Source of the DNA: DASXTS01 sp036402215
Lineage (GTDB): Bacteria; Actinomycetota; Actinomycetes; Mycobacteriales; Pseudonocardiaceae
Reading direction: 5' to 3'
DNA: 27,316 nt
NCBI GenBank assembly: GCA_036402215.1
Contig: DASWTI010000182.1
Location: 1 to 27,316, forward strand
Shown: positions 14,221 through 21,890 of the stretch, piece after piece
How positions within the stretch are numbered: the first letter of the stretch is position 1
Layout: each line of letters opens with the position of its first letter
Translations under genes and position numbers: made by a program
The notes under the pieces: generated by a model
Databases searched by the model: none
What the model was told of the DNA's origin: nothing
What the model saw: the letters and a program-made list of their open reading frames with translations, nothing else

Positions 14221-14296
14221 CTCATGAAGGATCCCCCATGAGTACTAACGGAAGCCCCCCACGGTGGTCTCATGGCTTGTTGGAATAGTTAGCAAG
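14221..14296. promoter_or_regulatory. Divergent promoter region with short palindromes
   Basis: Between the secreted-protein gene and the LysR gene are two small palindromes: CTCATG at 14221-14226 with CATGAG at 14237-14242, and CTTG at 14276-14279 with CAAG at 14293-14296. LysR regulators often bind such dyads in a divergent intergenic region. Both are short, so this is a weak call. Confidence 0.25.
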
Positions 14297-14429
14297 TTCT
14301 TCCGATTGCCACTGAGATCATCTGCGACCTCGGACCAACGGGGACTCGCTAGACATGCTGCCGGGAATCTTGGCTCCATGCCTAGTAAGCGGCAGAAGCT
14401 TCTTGCGACAGATTGATAGACTTTCCCTT

Positions 14430-15374
14430 ATGGGTTACGCCGACGCTGGTAGACGGCGCGCTCAGCGCGCTCCCCGGGAGCCCAGTGGCCACCAGTTGCG
14501 GCTGTTCCTGGCGCTGGCCGAGGAACTGCACTTCGGTCGCGCGGCCCGGCGCATGTTGCTTACCCAACCTGCCCTCAGTCAACAGATCCGAGCGCTGGAG
14601 GACCGGCTCGGCGTGGACCTCCTGCAACGGTCCTCCCGCCGGGTGGAACTCACCCCGGCCGGTCATGCCCTGGTGCCTGAAGCGCGCGCTCTCCTCATGG
14701 CCTTGGACCACCTGCAGGGAGTCGCCGCCACCGTTGCCCGGGTGGCTCGGGGCCACCTGAGGCTCGGAGCCATCGGCGGCGAGGCGGCCATGCCGTACAC
14801 GATCGCCATCCTGTCCGAGCTGGCCACCCGACATCCCGGGGTTACCGTCGAAATCCGCACGGTCGACTTCGTCGAGCAAATCGATCTCCTCACCGGTGGA
14901 GGCATTGACGCCGCGTTCCTACGGCCCCCGCTGCCGCCCTTCCTCCGAAGCCTGCACCTGGCAGCGGAGCCCCGCATCGCCTGCCTACCCGCCAACGACC
15001 CGCTGGTGAACCAGGCACCGCTCACCCTGGCCGACCTGGCCGACCACCTGGTCGTCGACGTCCCGCCCGAGGCACCTCGAGAATGGTGGGACCACTGGAC
15101 GATCAACCCCCGCCCCGACGGCACGCCCGTACGCTTCGGCCCGCAAGTCGGCAACATCGAAGCGATGCTGCTGGCCGTCGCCCGTGGGCAGGGAATCACC
15201 TTTCTCCCCGCCGCAGCTCGCCATCTCTACCCTCGTCCAGGCATTGCCTACGTCGACGTCACCGATTTACCCATGTCCACGGCAGCCCTGGCCTGGCTTC
15301 CCCATCGCCGCGACTATCCCGCTCTCACCGCCTTGCTCCAAGCGGCACGCAGCGTGCTGGCCAGGAGCTCCTAG
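14430..15374 (+). CDS. LysR-family transcriptional regulator
   Basis: From ATG 14430 the protein has 314 residues. The winged HTH is at about 20-78: HQLRLFLALAEELHFGRAA, then MLLTQPALSQQIRALEDRLG, LLQRSSRRVELTPAGHAL. The linker helix follows, and a type 2 periplasmic-binding-like effector domain (about 105-300) begins GHLRLGAIGGEAAMPYTIAIL and includes GQGITFLPAAARHLY. It would bind a small ligand and control a neighbouring promoter, possibly its own and the divergent secreted-protein gene. A longer frame starts at 14355, but 14430 gives the usual distance to the HTH. No strong ribosome binding site is seen. It appears intact, unlike most of the element. Confidence 0.88.
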   Translation: MGYADAGRRRAQRAPREPSGHQLRLFLALAEELHFGRAARRMLLTQPALSQQIRALEDRLGVDLLQRSSRRVELTPAGHALVPEARALLMALDHLQGVAATVARVARGHLRLGAIGGEAAMPYTIAILSELATRHPGVTVEIRTVDFVEQIDLLTGGGIDAAFLRPPLPPFLRSLHLAAEPRIACLPANDPLVNQAPLTLADLADHLVVDVPPEAPREWWDHWTINPRPDGTPVRFGPQVGNIEAMLLAVARGQGITFLPAAARHLYPRPGIAYVDVTDLPMSTAALAWLPHRRDYPALTALLQAARSVLARSS

Positions 15375-15690
15375 AGATTGGAGGTTGGAGGTTGGTGGTT
15401 GGCGAGGCGGTGTCCGCTGATGATCATGCAGGGCAGAGCAAGAAGGCTTTGATGGATGTCTAGGCGCGAAGCGCCTGAGCTGCTGGCCGCGATGGCACCC
15501 ACCCCTCCGGCGGCCAGCTAACCAGGTTGGACGTGTCGGTATCCGTCGCCGTCGCATGCGAAGCGCGTCAGATCACCCTCCGGCGCGGCGATCGAGGTCA
15601 GCGGCGGCGGGGTAGATGGCCGACCACCCGCGTGCCAGCTCCAAGAGGCGCCGAACCGGCACCGCAGGGTGGGCATGGGCCCTAACCAGG
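15375..15690. other. Element end without recognisable gene
   Basis: The region begins with GGAGGTTGGAGGTTGG-like short repeats and a small hairpin AGGCGC / GCGCCT at about 15463-15477. Minus-strand frames give short hydrophilic or Ala-rich peptides (RRLLELARGWSAIYPAAADLD) that may be the end of an old gene, but none can be identified. Confidence 0.35.
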
Positions 15691-15713
15691 TCCACCAGAT
15701 AGGCCTTGTGCCC
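15691..15713. repeat. Distal att-like direct repeat
   Basis: The second copy of the 23-bp sequence at 9961-9983, starting with TCCACCA of the tRNA-Ala 3' end. The bases just before it (CCTAACCAGG) do not match the tRNA, so only the very end of the tRNA is duplicated. Degenerate similarity may go on for about 20 bp beyond. Confidence 0.78.
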
Positions 15714-16053
15714 ACCAATCTCCTGTATTGGTCCTGGGCTGTGACGCGTCCCCGGATTGGCCACGGTCGCCTTCCGGTCGGTGGTTCTGGTGCCGGCGTG
15801 GCCGAGTCCTGCAGCGGAAGCGGTGCCGTGGACACGGTGCGAGGGTCCTTTCGCGGCCCGGCATGAGCGGCGGACGTGTCTGGACCGCAAGCCGGCGCTC
15901 CGGCTCGTCCGGTCGGGCATCGACGGGGACCTGAGCCGCCCGGCCGGTCGCCACTCGTGACGGTGACGGTCGTCGGGGGCCGGCCGTGGTGTCGGTGGCG
16001 GTACGTATTCTCGGGCGGCGCCGGGTTGGAGGGACCGGGCGGGAGGGTGGGGA
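15714..16053. other. Intergenic region before the Wadjet operon
   Basis: About 340 bp between the distal repeat and jetA. Only shadow frames are present. Near the end TACGTATTCT at 16002-16011 could supply a -10 hexamer, and GGGAGGGTGGGGA stands directly before the jetA ATG. No other signal was found. Confidence 0.35.
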
Positions 16054-17592
16054 ATGGCGGCGAAGAGCGCCGAGCAACTGCTGGCCGAGTTCCGCAGCAA
16101 CGCGGCAGCCGACGTCACGATGTCGCTGTTGCGGTCGAACGATGCCCTGGTGCACCTGGCGTTGATGGCGGCCCACCTGGGCGACGGGCAGGTAGTGGAC
16201 GGGGAGACGCTGACCGCCGAGATCGGGCGGGATCTGCCGCGGTTGCTGGGGATGCTGGCGGGGGATGACGAGGGGATCACGGAGCCGGACCCCGATGAGT
16301 TGTTGACGCGGTGGACGAAGAAGGGGTGGGTGCACCGGACCGTCGATCAGGAGACGCGGGTCGAGCGCTACCAGCTCACCTCGGGCGCCGGCCAGGCGGT
16401 GCAGCAGATGCGCAACCTCCGGCGGCACCTGTCGATCGCCACCGAGTCCGCGCTGTCGATGGTGATGTCCGAGCTGCACCGGATCGCCACCGAGGCCAAT
16501 CCTGACCCGGCGGAGCGGCGCGAGGCCATCGACGAGCGGATAGCCCAGTTGATGGCCGAGCGTGAGGCGCTCGACCGCGGTGAGGTGCCGCAGGTCAACC
16601 ACCGTGACCTGGTGGACAAGGTATCGGCGCTGACCCAGCTCGTCGAGCGGATCCCGGCGGACATCGCCCGGTACGGCGAGCAGATGCAGGCCAACACCGC
16701 CGCGCTCATGCGGCAGAGCCTCGGCGAGGATCCGATCGAGTTCGCCGATTCGTTGCAGCGCATGTTCGACGGCCACGACCTGATCAGCGACTCGCCGGAG
16801 GGGCAGGCGTTCCGCGCGTTCGCCGTGCTCATCGGCACGCCGTCGCAGCGGGCCCAGCTGGAGTCCGACATCAGGGACATCGTGGGCCGCGTCGACGGTC
16901 TCCCCGCCGAGCTGGCCGCCTCGCTGACCGGCTTCATCGACGCCATGTGGCGGCGGGTCCACGAGGTCGAGGACAGCCGGCGGGTGGCGTTCCGCCGCAT
17001 GAACAACTTCGTCCGCGGCGGCGACGCCCTGCACTACCGCAGCATGCGGACCCGCATCGGCGAGGCGCAGGCCGCGGCGGCCGAGGCGTTCCGGCACACC
17101 CACGGCGGCCGTGACATCGGGTTCACCGTGCCGATGAGCGGCGCCGAGACCACCTCGGTCGGGCGCCTGCGCCTGCACGACGGCATCAGCGAGCAGCCGG
17201 AACCACTGGTCGACGACGCCGGCTTCGCGATCGACCCGGCCGAGCTGATCGGCGCCGAGTCCATCGACTGGACGGCGCTGCGCACGGCCGTCAACACGGC
17301 GCTGGACCGGCACGGCGGCTACGCCACCCTCGACCGCGTGCTGGAGCTGATCGACGAGCCGCGGGCCGGTGACGTGATCGGGCTGTGGTCGCTGGCCACC
17401 GGTCACGGCCGGCTGGAGACCGGCGCGCGGACCACGGTGATCGCCCACACCGGCCGTGGTCCGCGCCGGATCACCCTGCCGTACCTGCTGTTCGGTGACC
17501 GCATCCCCGAGCCGCCGCGCCCCGGCCCCACGCCGCGCCGGCGCACGCTGCGGGGGCAGTCGGTCCTCATGGAAGGCCGCCCGCATGACTGA
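16054..17592 (+). CDS. jetA: Wadjet JetA (DUF3375, MukF-like kleisin)
   Basis: A 512-residue protein, right for the DUF3375 JetA subunit of type I Wadjet. The N-terminal helical/winged part starts AEQLLAEFRSNAAADVTMSLLRSNDALVHLALMAAHL and goes on to LLTRWTKKGWVHRTVDQETRVERYQLTSGAGQAVQQM. A long helical middle (about 130-345) follows, e.g. ADIARYGEQMQANTAAL and MNNFVRGGDALHYRSMRTRIGEA. The C-terminal domain (about 400-495) reads DWTALRTAVNTALDRHGGYATL. As the kleisin it bridges the JetC heads and binds JetB, in the MksBEFG-like complex that extrudes plasmid DNA loops. It starts at ATG 16054 after GGGAGGGTGGGGA and shares its last 8 bases with jetB (ATGACTGA). Confidence 0.9.
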   Translation: MAAKSAEQLLAEFRSNAAADVTMSLLRSNDALVHLALMAAHLGDGQVVDGETLTAEIGRDLPRLLGMLAGDDEGITEPDPDELLTRWTKKGWVHRTVDQETRVERYQLTSGAGQAVQQMRNLRRHLSIATESALSMVMSELHRIATEANPDPAERREAIDERIAQLMAEREALDRGEVPQVNHRDLVDKVSALTQLVERIPADIARYGEQMQANTAALMRQSLGEDPIEFADSLQRMFDGHDLISDSPEGQAFRAFAVLIGTPSQRAQLESDIRDIVGRVDGLPAELAASLTGFIDAMWRRVHEVEDSRRVAFRRMNNFVRGGDALHYRSMRTRIGEAQAAAAEAFRHTHGGRDIGFTVPMSGAETTSVGRLRLHDGISEQPEPLVDDAGFAIDPAELIGAESIDWTALRTAVNTALDRHGGYATLDRVLELIDEPRAGDVIGLWSLATGHGRLETGARTTVIAHTGRGPRRITLPYLLFGDRIPEPPRPGPTPRRRTLRGQSVLMEGRPHD

Positions 17593-18436
17593 CCGCCCGC
17601 CGTCGTTCGCGGTGCTCTTCGACGAACAGCCCGAACAACGCGAACAGTCCGCCGCCGGGCGCGCCGCCGCCCTCTCCCCGGCGGCCGTCTTCGAGGAGGG
17701 CCACGACGGCGGCCCGGGCCCGATCGGGACGCACATCGGCTCCGGCCCGCACGAGCCGCGCTTCGACGGCGACACCAGCGAACTGCCACCGGACGTCTGC
17801 TGGACATTGCAGGAGCTGGTGGCCGCCCCACACGTCACCGACCGGTCCAGGAAGCACTGGCCGGTCGTCGTGCAGTACGAGGAGGTGCTGCGCAGCCGGC
17901 TGTCCGAGCTGGGCCTGGTGCTGGAGATCAACCACGAGCACCGCTACGCCTTCACCCGGCAGGCCGGGGAGTCCAGCCCGCACAGCCGCATCATCCTGCG
18001 CGCCAGGACGCTGAGTCTCGCGGCGAGCGCGCTGGCCCTGTACCTGTACCAGCAGTACCTGGTCGCGCCCGGCGACCCGGTGGTGGAGACCACCGACATG
18101 GTGGACCACATGATGGCCTACAAGCGCGAGGACGACACCGACGAGGCGGCGTTCCAGAAGAAGATCAGGACGGCCGTCAAGTCCCTCGACGACGCGTCGA
18201 TCATCAAGCAGATCAAGGGCACCGAGCGCTACCTCGTCCACGGGGTGATCACGTCGATCCTGACCGCCGAGCGGGTCGAGGCGTTGCAGCAGCTCTACCT
18301 GGCCGTGGCGCGCGGCGAGGCCAACCAGCCCGAGGACGACGACACCGACCCCGACACCGACCCCGACCCCGACCCCGACGACGGTCCCGGCACCGACCAC
18401 GACGACGACCCCGACGCGGAGGCCGACGGTGACTGA
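17585..18436 (+). CDS. jetB: Wadjet JetB (DUF4194, KITE-like)
   Basis: From ATG 17585, overlapping jetA by 8 bp, the protein has 283 residues. The core (about 75-240) contains SRIILRARTLSLAASALALYLYQQYLV, EDDTDEAAFQKKIRTAVKSLDDASIIKQI, then ERYLVHGVITSILTAERVEALQQLY, the DUF4194 pattern with tandem winged-helix domains, equivalent to MukE/MksE. It would bind JetA and regulate the SMC ring. The first 65 residues are low-complexity and rich in Glu, Gln and Ala. The last 34 residues are almost all Asp, Pro, Glu and Thr, with DPD repeats coded by a short tandem DNA sequence; I do not know this tail in the family. It overlaps jetC by 8 bp (GTGACTGA). Confidence 0.88.
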   Translation: MTDRPPSFAVLFDEQPEQREQSAAGRAAALSPAAVFEEGHDGGPGPIGTHIGSGPHEPRFDGDTSELPPDVCWTLQELVAAPHVTDRSRKHWPVVVQYEEVLRSRLSELGLVLEINHEHRYAFTRQAGESSPHSRIILRARTLSLAASALALYLYQQYLVAPGDPVVETTDMVDHMMAYKREDDTDEAAFQKKIRTAVKSLDDASIIKQIKGTERYLVHGVITSILTAERVEALQQLYLAVARGEANQPEDDDTDPDTDPDPDPDDGPGTDHDDDPDAEADGD

Positions 18437-21400
18437 CGGCGCGAGGACCGACACCGACCGGGCGGCGCAGGCCGAACGGCCCGAACAGCCCGAACGCACC
18501 GGGCAGCGGGAACGGACGGACCCGGGACCCGCGCGCACCCTGCACCTCGGCCAGTTCCGGCTCACCCGGCTCCAGGTCGTCAACTGGGGCACGTTCTGGG
18601 GCTACCAGGACCTCGCCGTCGACGAGCGGGGCGTGATGTTCACGGGGCCGTCCGGCTCCGGCAAGTCCTCGCTGATGGACGCCCACTCCGCGGTGCTGCT
18701 GCCGACGCACGACCAGCGGTTCAACGCCTCGGCCGACCTCACCGCCCGCGGCGCCAAACGGGCCACCCGCAGCGTCGCCGACTACGTGCGCGGCGCCTGG
18801 TCGGAGACCAACGACGAGCACGAGCAGTCCCGGGTCCGCTACCTGCGCGGCGGCCGCCCCACCTGGTCCGCCGTCGCGGCCACCTACGACGACGGGCTCG
18901 GCTCGGTCACCACGGCCGTGGTCGTCAAGTGGTTCACCGGCACCGAGAACGACGGCTCCTCGCTGCACAGCATGTACCAGCTGCACAACGGCGCGTTCGA
19001 CCTCACCGTGCTCGAAGAATGGGCCGCCCGCACCTTCGACACCCGGTGGCTCAAGGCCACCCATCCCGCGACGTACCCGGAGAGCCAGTCCGCCTACATG
19101 CGTGAGCTGGCCAAGCGGATCGGGCTCGGCCAGTCGCGGACCGCGCTGACGCTGCTGGGCAAGGCGAAGGCGATGAAGAACGTCGGCGACCTGAACTTCT
19201 TCGTCCGCGAGAACATGCTCGACGAGCCGGAGACCTTCGCCGCCGCCAGGAAGATGGTGGAGGCGTTCACCCCGCTCAACGAGGCGTACGAGACCGCGCG
19301 CCGGGCCTTCCGGCAGGAGCGCGTGCTGCGGGACGTGCCGGAGAACTGGGAGCGGTACCGCACGTCCGAGCACACCCAGACGATGGCCGAGTCGTTGCTC
19401 GGCGCCTCCATGGAGCGCTACCTGCGCGGCGTCCAGCTCGCGGCGGCGAACAGGGAACTCGACGAGCTCGACGACGCCATCGCCGAGCTGGACGTCCGGC
19501 TCGCCGAGACCGCGAAGCGCCGTGACGAGGCCCGTGACCTGTACCGATCGCTGAACACCCAGCTCGCCACCGAGGGCGGGGCGCTGGCGGCGCTGACCCA
19601 CGAGCGGGAGACCGCGGTCGGCCGCCGGGACGCGCGCCTGCAGGCGTACCAGGCCTACCGGGGGCTCGTCGAGCGCATCGGCCTGTTCTGTCCCGAGCGC
19701 GAGGAGGACTTCCTGGCGCTGCGGCGGCGGCTCGGCGAGCTGGCCGAGCAGGCCCGCGGCGAGCTGCGCGACCTCAAGGAGCGGCGGCACCAGGTGTTCG
19801 CCGATGCCGGCGAGGCGCGGCGGGCCCACCAGGCCAGGGCGGCGGAGCTGACCGCGCTGCGCTCGGCGCGGTCGCTCATCCCGCAGCGTGAGTCGGCGCG
19901 GCGCGAGGCCATCGCGCAGGGCGCCGGGGTGCCGGCCGCCGAGCTCGCCTACGCGGCGGAGCTGATCGACATCGCCGCCGGCGAGGAGCGCTGGCGCCCG
20001 GCGGCCGAGAAGGTGCTGCGGGGCTTCGGCCTGCGCCTGCTGGTCCCCGAGCGTCACCGCGACGCCGTGAAGCGGTACATCGACGAGAACGACATGCGCG
20101 GCGTCGTGGAGTACAGCGTCGTGGGCGGCCACGCCCGCCCGGCCCGGCCCGCGGCGGGGACGCTCGCCGCCAGGCTCACCGTCGACCCGGCGCACCCGGC
20201 CGGCGCCTGGCTGGCCACCCAGCTCGCCGACCGCTTCGCCCACGTGTGCGTGGAGAACGCCGCCGAGCTGGACGGCCACGAGCTCGCGGTCACCGTGCAC
20301 GGCACCGTCAAGATGCGCGGGAACCACTACCGCAAGGACGACCGCCGGGAGCTCACCAACCCGTCCTCGTACATCCTCGGCGCCAACCTCGCCGCCAAGC
20401 GGGCCGCGCTCGAGGCCGAGGTGACGGACCTGGAGGCCGCGGCGCGGGCCGCCCGCGAGCGCGCCGATGGGCTGGACCAGGAGTGGCAGGCGACGCGGTC
20501 GACGGCGGAGGCGGCCGAGCAGCTCACCGGCTACGCCGCCTGGTCGGAGGTCGACCACTGGTCCGCCGACGAGGTGGTGCGAGCCCTGGACGCGCGCATC
20601 GAGCGGGCCCGCGCCGACAACGTCGACCTGCACGACCTGGAGGAGCGCTGCGCGGAGGCCGAGGAGTCCTGGCAGGAGCTGGTACAGGAGCACGTCAGGC
20701 TGCAGGACACGCTCGGCCGCCACGACGCGCGGCAGACCGTGCTCGTGGAGGTGCTGGAGCGCGAGCAGGACCGGCCGCACACCGTCGACGACGAGGCCGA
20801 GCGGGCGCACCTCGACGCGGTGCTCGCCGACCTGGGGCTGCGGGTGGTGGCCGACGACCTGGGCCCGGTGCGCGACGCCTTCCGCAAGGCGCTGGAGAAG
20901 CAGCGTGACGACGCCTCCGGCGACCGGAGGCTGGCCCACTCGAAGATCAAGAACGCCATCGACCGGTTCCTGGAGGAATGGCCGGACAGCGCGCCGGACG
21001 ACAGCGGCGACGTCGACCGCTCCGGCGGTGACTTCGCCGCGCTGCACGAGGACATCACCCGGCGGCGGCTGCCGGACGCGATGGCGACGTTCGAGCGGCT
21101 GATCAGCAACGAGCTCGTGCCGTCGATCAGCCTGGTGCAGCGGTCGGTGGAGAAGGCCTCCCACGACATCGAGAGCCGCATCGGCATGGTCAACGCGGGG
21201 CTGCGGCGGGTGGAGTTCGACGCCGGCACGCACTTGCAGATCGCCTTCCGGTTCACCCCGCCGCCGGAGACCCGGGAGTTCCGCGGCCAGGTCGACGTGC
21301 TGCTCCGCGAGGCGCCGCAGGCCCGCCGCGAGCCCGAGCGGCTGATGCGGCAGTTCCAGCGGGTGCGGGCGCTGATGGCGCTGTTCACCAGGGACGACGG

Positions 21401-21890
21401 CGAGGCCCGGCGCTGGCGGACCACCGTGCTGGACGTGCGCACCAGCTACCACTTCTACGGCCGCGAGGTGAACGCCGCCGGCGAGACCACCACCACCTAC
21501 CGCAACACCGCCACCAACTCCGGGGGCGAGCAGGAGAAGCTGGTGGCGTTCTGCCTGGCGGCCGCCCTCAGCTACAACCTCGCCGATCCCGACTCGGACG
21601 GCCGCCCGCGGTTCGCGCCGCTGATGCTCGACGAGGCGTTCAGCAAGTCGGACGAGACGTTCTCCCAGCAGGCGCTCGGGGCGTTCGACGAGTTCGGGTT
21701 CCAGCTCATCATCGCCGCGCCCATCCGCATGACCGGCATCCTGGAGCCGTTCATCGGCCAGGCGGTGCTGGTCGACAAGCGCGTCTCCGCCGACGGCGCC
21801 CGGTCCGGCGCGGCCACCGCCACCTTCGGCGAGCTGGTCGCCGCGCACGGCAGGGACGACCTCGTCGGCAGCCCTCGTGCGTCCGCCTGA
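18429..21890 (+). CDS. jetC: Wadjet JetC (SMC-like ATPase)
   Basis: The protein has 1153 residues, full length. An N-terminal head carries Walker A GPSGSGKSS at residues 73-81 after a disordered stretch of about 35 residues. Two coiled-coil arms (roughly 280-470 and 640-880) surround a hinge-like part (about 500-630). The C-terminal head has the ABC signature NSGGEQEKL (SGGEQ 1031-1035) and Walker B LMLDEAF (D1068, catalytic E1069). Heads of two JetC subunits dimerise on ATP, driving loop extrusion along circular DNA until JetD cuts it. All residues needed for ATP hydrolysis are present, so it appears active. GTG 18429 overlaps the jetB stop by 8 bp; its end overlaps jetD by 14 bp. Confidence 0.93.
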   Translation: MTDGARTDTDRAAQAERPEQPERTGQRERTDPGPARTLHLGQFRLTRLQVVNWGTFWGYQDLAVDERGVMFTGPSGSGKSSLMDAHSAVLLPTHDQRFNASADLTARGAKRATRSVADYVRGAWSETNDEHEQSRVRYLRGGRPTWSAVAATYDDGLGSVTTAVVVKWFTGTENDGSSLHSMYQLHNGAFDLTVLEEWAARTFDTRWLKATHPATYPESQSAYMRELAKRIGLGQSRTALTLLGKAKAMKNVGDLNFFVRENMLDEPETFAAARKMVEAFTPLNEAYETARRAFRQERVLRDVPENWERYRTSEHTQTMAESLLGASMERYLRGVQLAAANRELDELDDAIAELDVRLAETAKRRDEARDLYRSLNTQLATEGGALAALTHERETAVGRRDARLQAYQAYRGLVERIGLFCPEREEDFLALRRRLGELAEQARGELRDLKERRHQVFADAGEARRAHQARAAELTALRSARSLIPQRESARREAIAQGAGVPAAELAYAAELIDIAAGEERWRPAAEKVLRGFGLRLLVPERHRDAVKRYIDENDMRGVVEYSVVGGHARPARPAAGTLAARLTVDPAHPAGAWLATQLADRFAHVCVENAAELDGHELAVTVHGTVKMRGNHYRKDDRRELTNPSSYILGANLAAKRAALEAEVTDLEAAARAARERADGLDQEWQATRSTAEAAEQLTGYAAWSEVDHWSADEVVRALDARIERARADNVDLHDLEERCAEAEESWQELVQEHVRLQDTLGRHDARQTVLVEVLEREQDRPHTVDDEAERAHLDAVLADLGLRVVADDLGPVRDAFRKALEKQRDDASGDRRLAHSKIKNAIDRFLEEWPDSAPDDSGDVDRSGGDFAALHEDITRRRLPDAMATFERLISNELVPSISLVQRSVEKASHDIESRIGMVNAGLRRVEFDAGTHLQIAFRFTPPPETREFRGQVDVLLREAPQARREPERLMRQFQRVRALMALFTRDDGEARRWRTTVLDVRTSYHFYGREVNAAGETTTTYRNTATNSGGEQEKLVAFCLAAALSYNLADPDSDGRPRFAPLMLDEAFSKSDETFSQQALGAFDEFGFQLIIAAPIRMTGILEPFIGQAVLVDKRVSADGARSGAATATFGELVAAHGRDDLVGSPRASA

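Larger units (their letters stand above)
9961..15713. mobile_element. Decayed integrated element in tRNA-Ala (about 5.7 kb)
   Basis: The segment is bounded by 23-bp direct repeats, the first overlapping the tRNA 3' end. It holds a recombinase pseudogene next to the tRNA, several gene fragments and two intact genes. Its base composition is plainly less G+C-rich than the core on either side, and coding density is low. The recombinase has lost its catalytic domain, so the element cannot move by itself. No replication, transfer or capsid gene is recognisable. It may be a small integrative plasmid-like or genomic-island remnant. Confidence 0.7.

Noticed and set aside
15682..17931. 749-residue frame antisense to jetA and jetB
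   Set aside because: It crosses the true sense genes and the distal repeat, has no plausible start or domain, and is explained by third-position GC bias.
18249..21848. 1199-residue frame antisense to jetC
   Set aside because: It mirrors the codon bias of jetC in high-GC DNA. The composition is Leu/Arg/Val/Gly without domain features, while the sense strand has full ATPase motifs.
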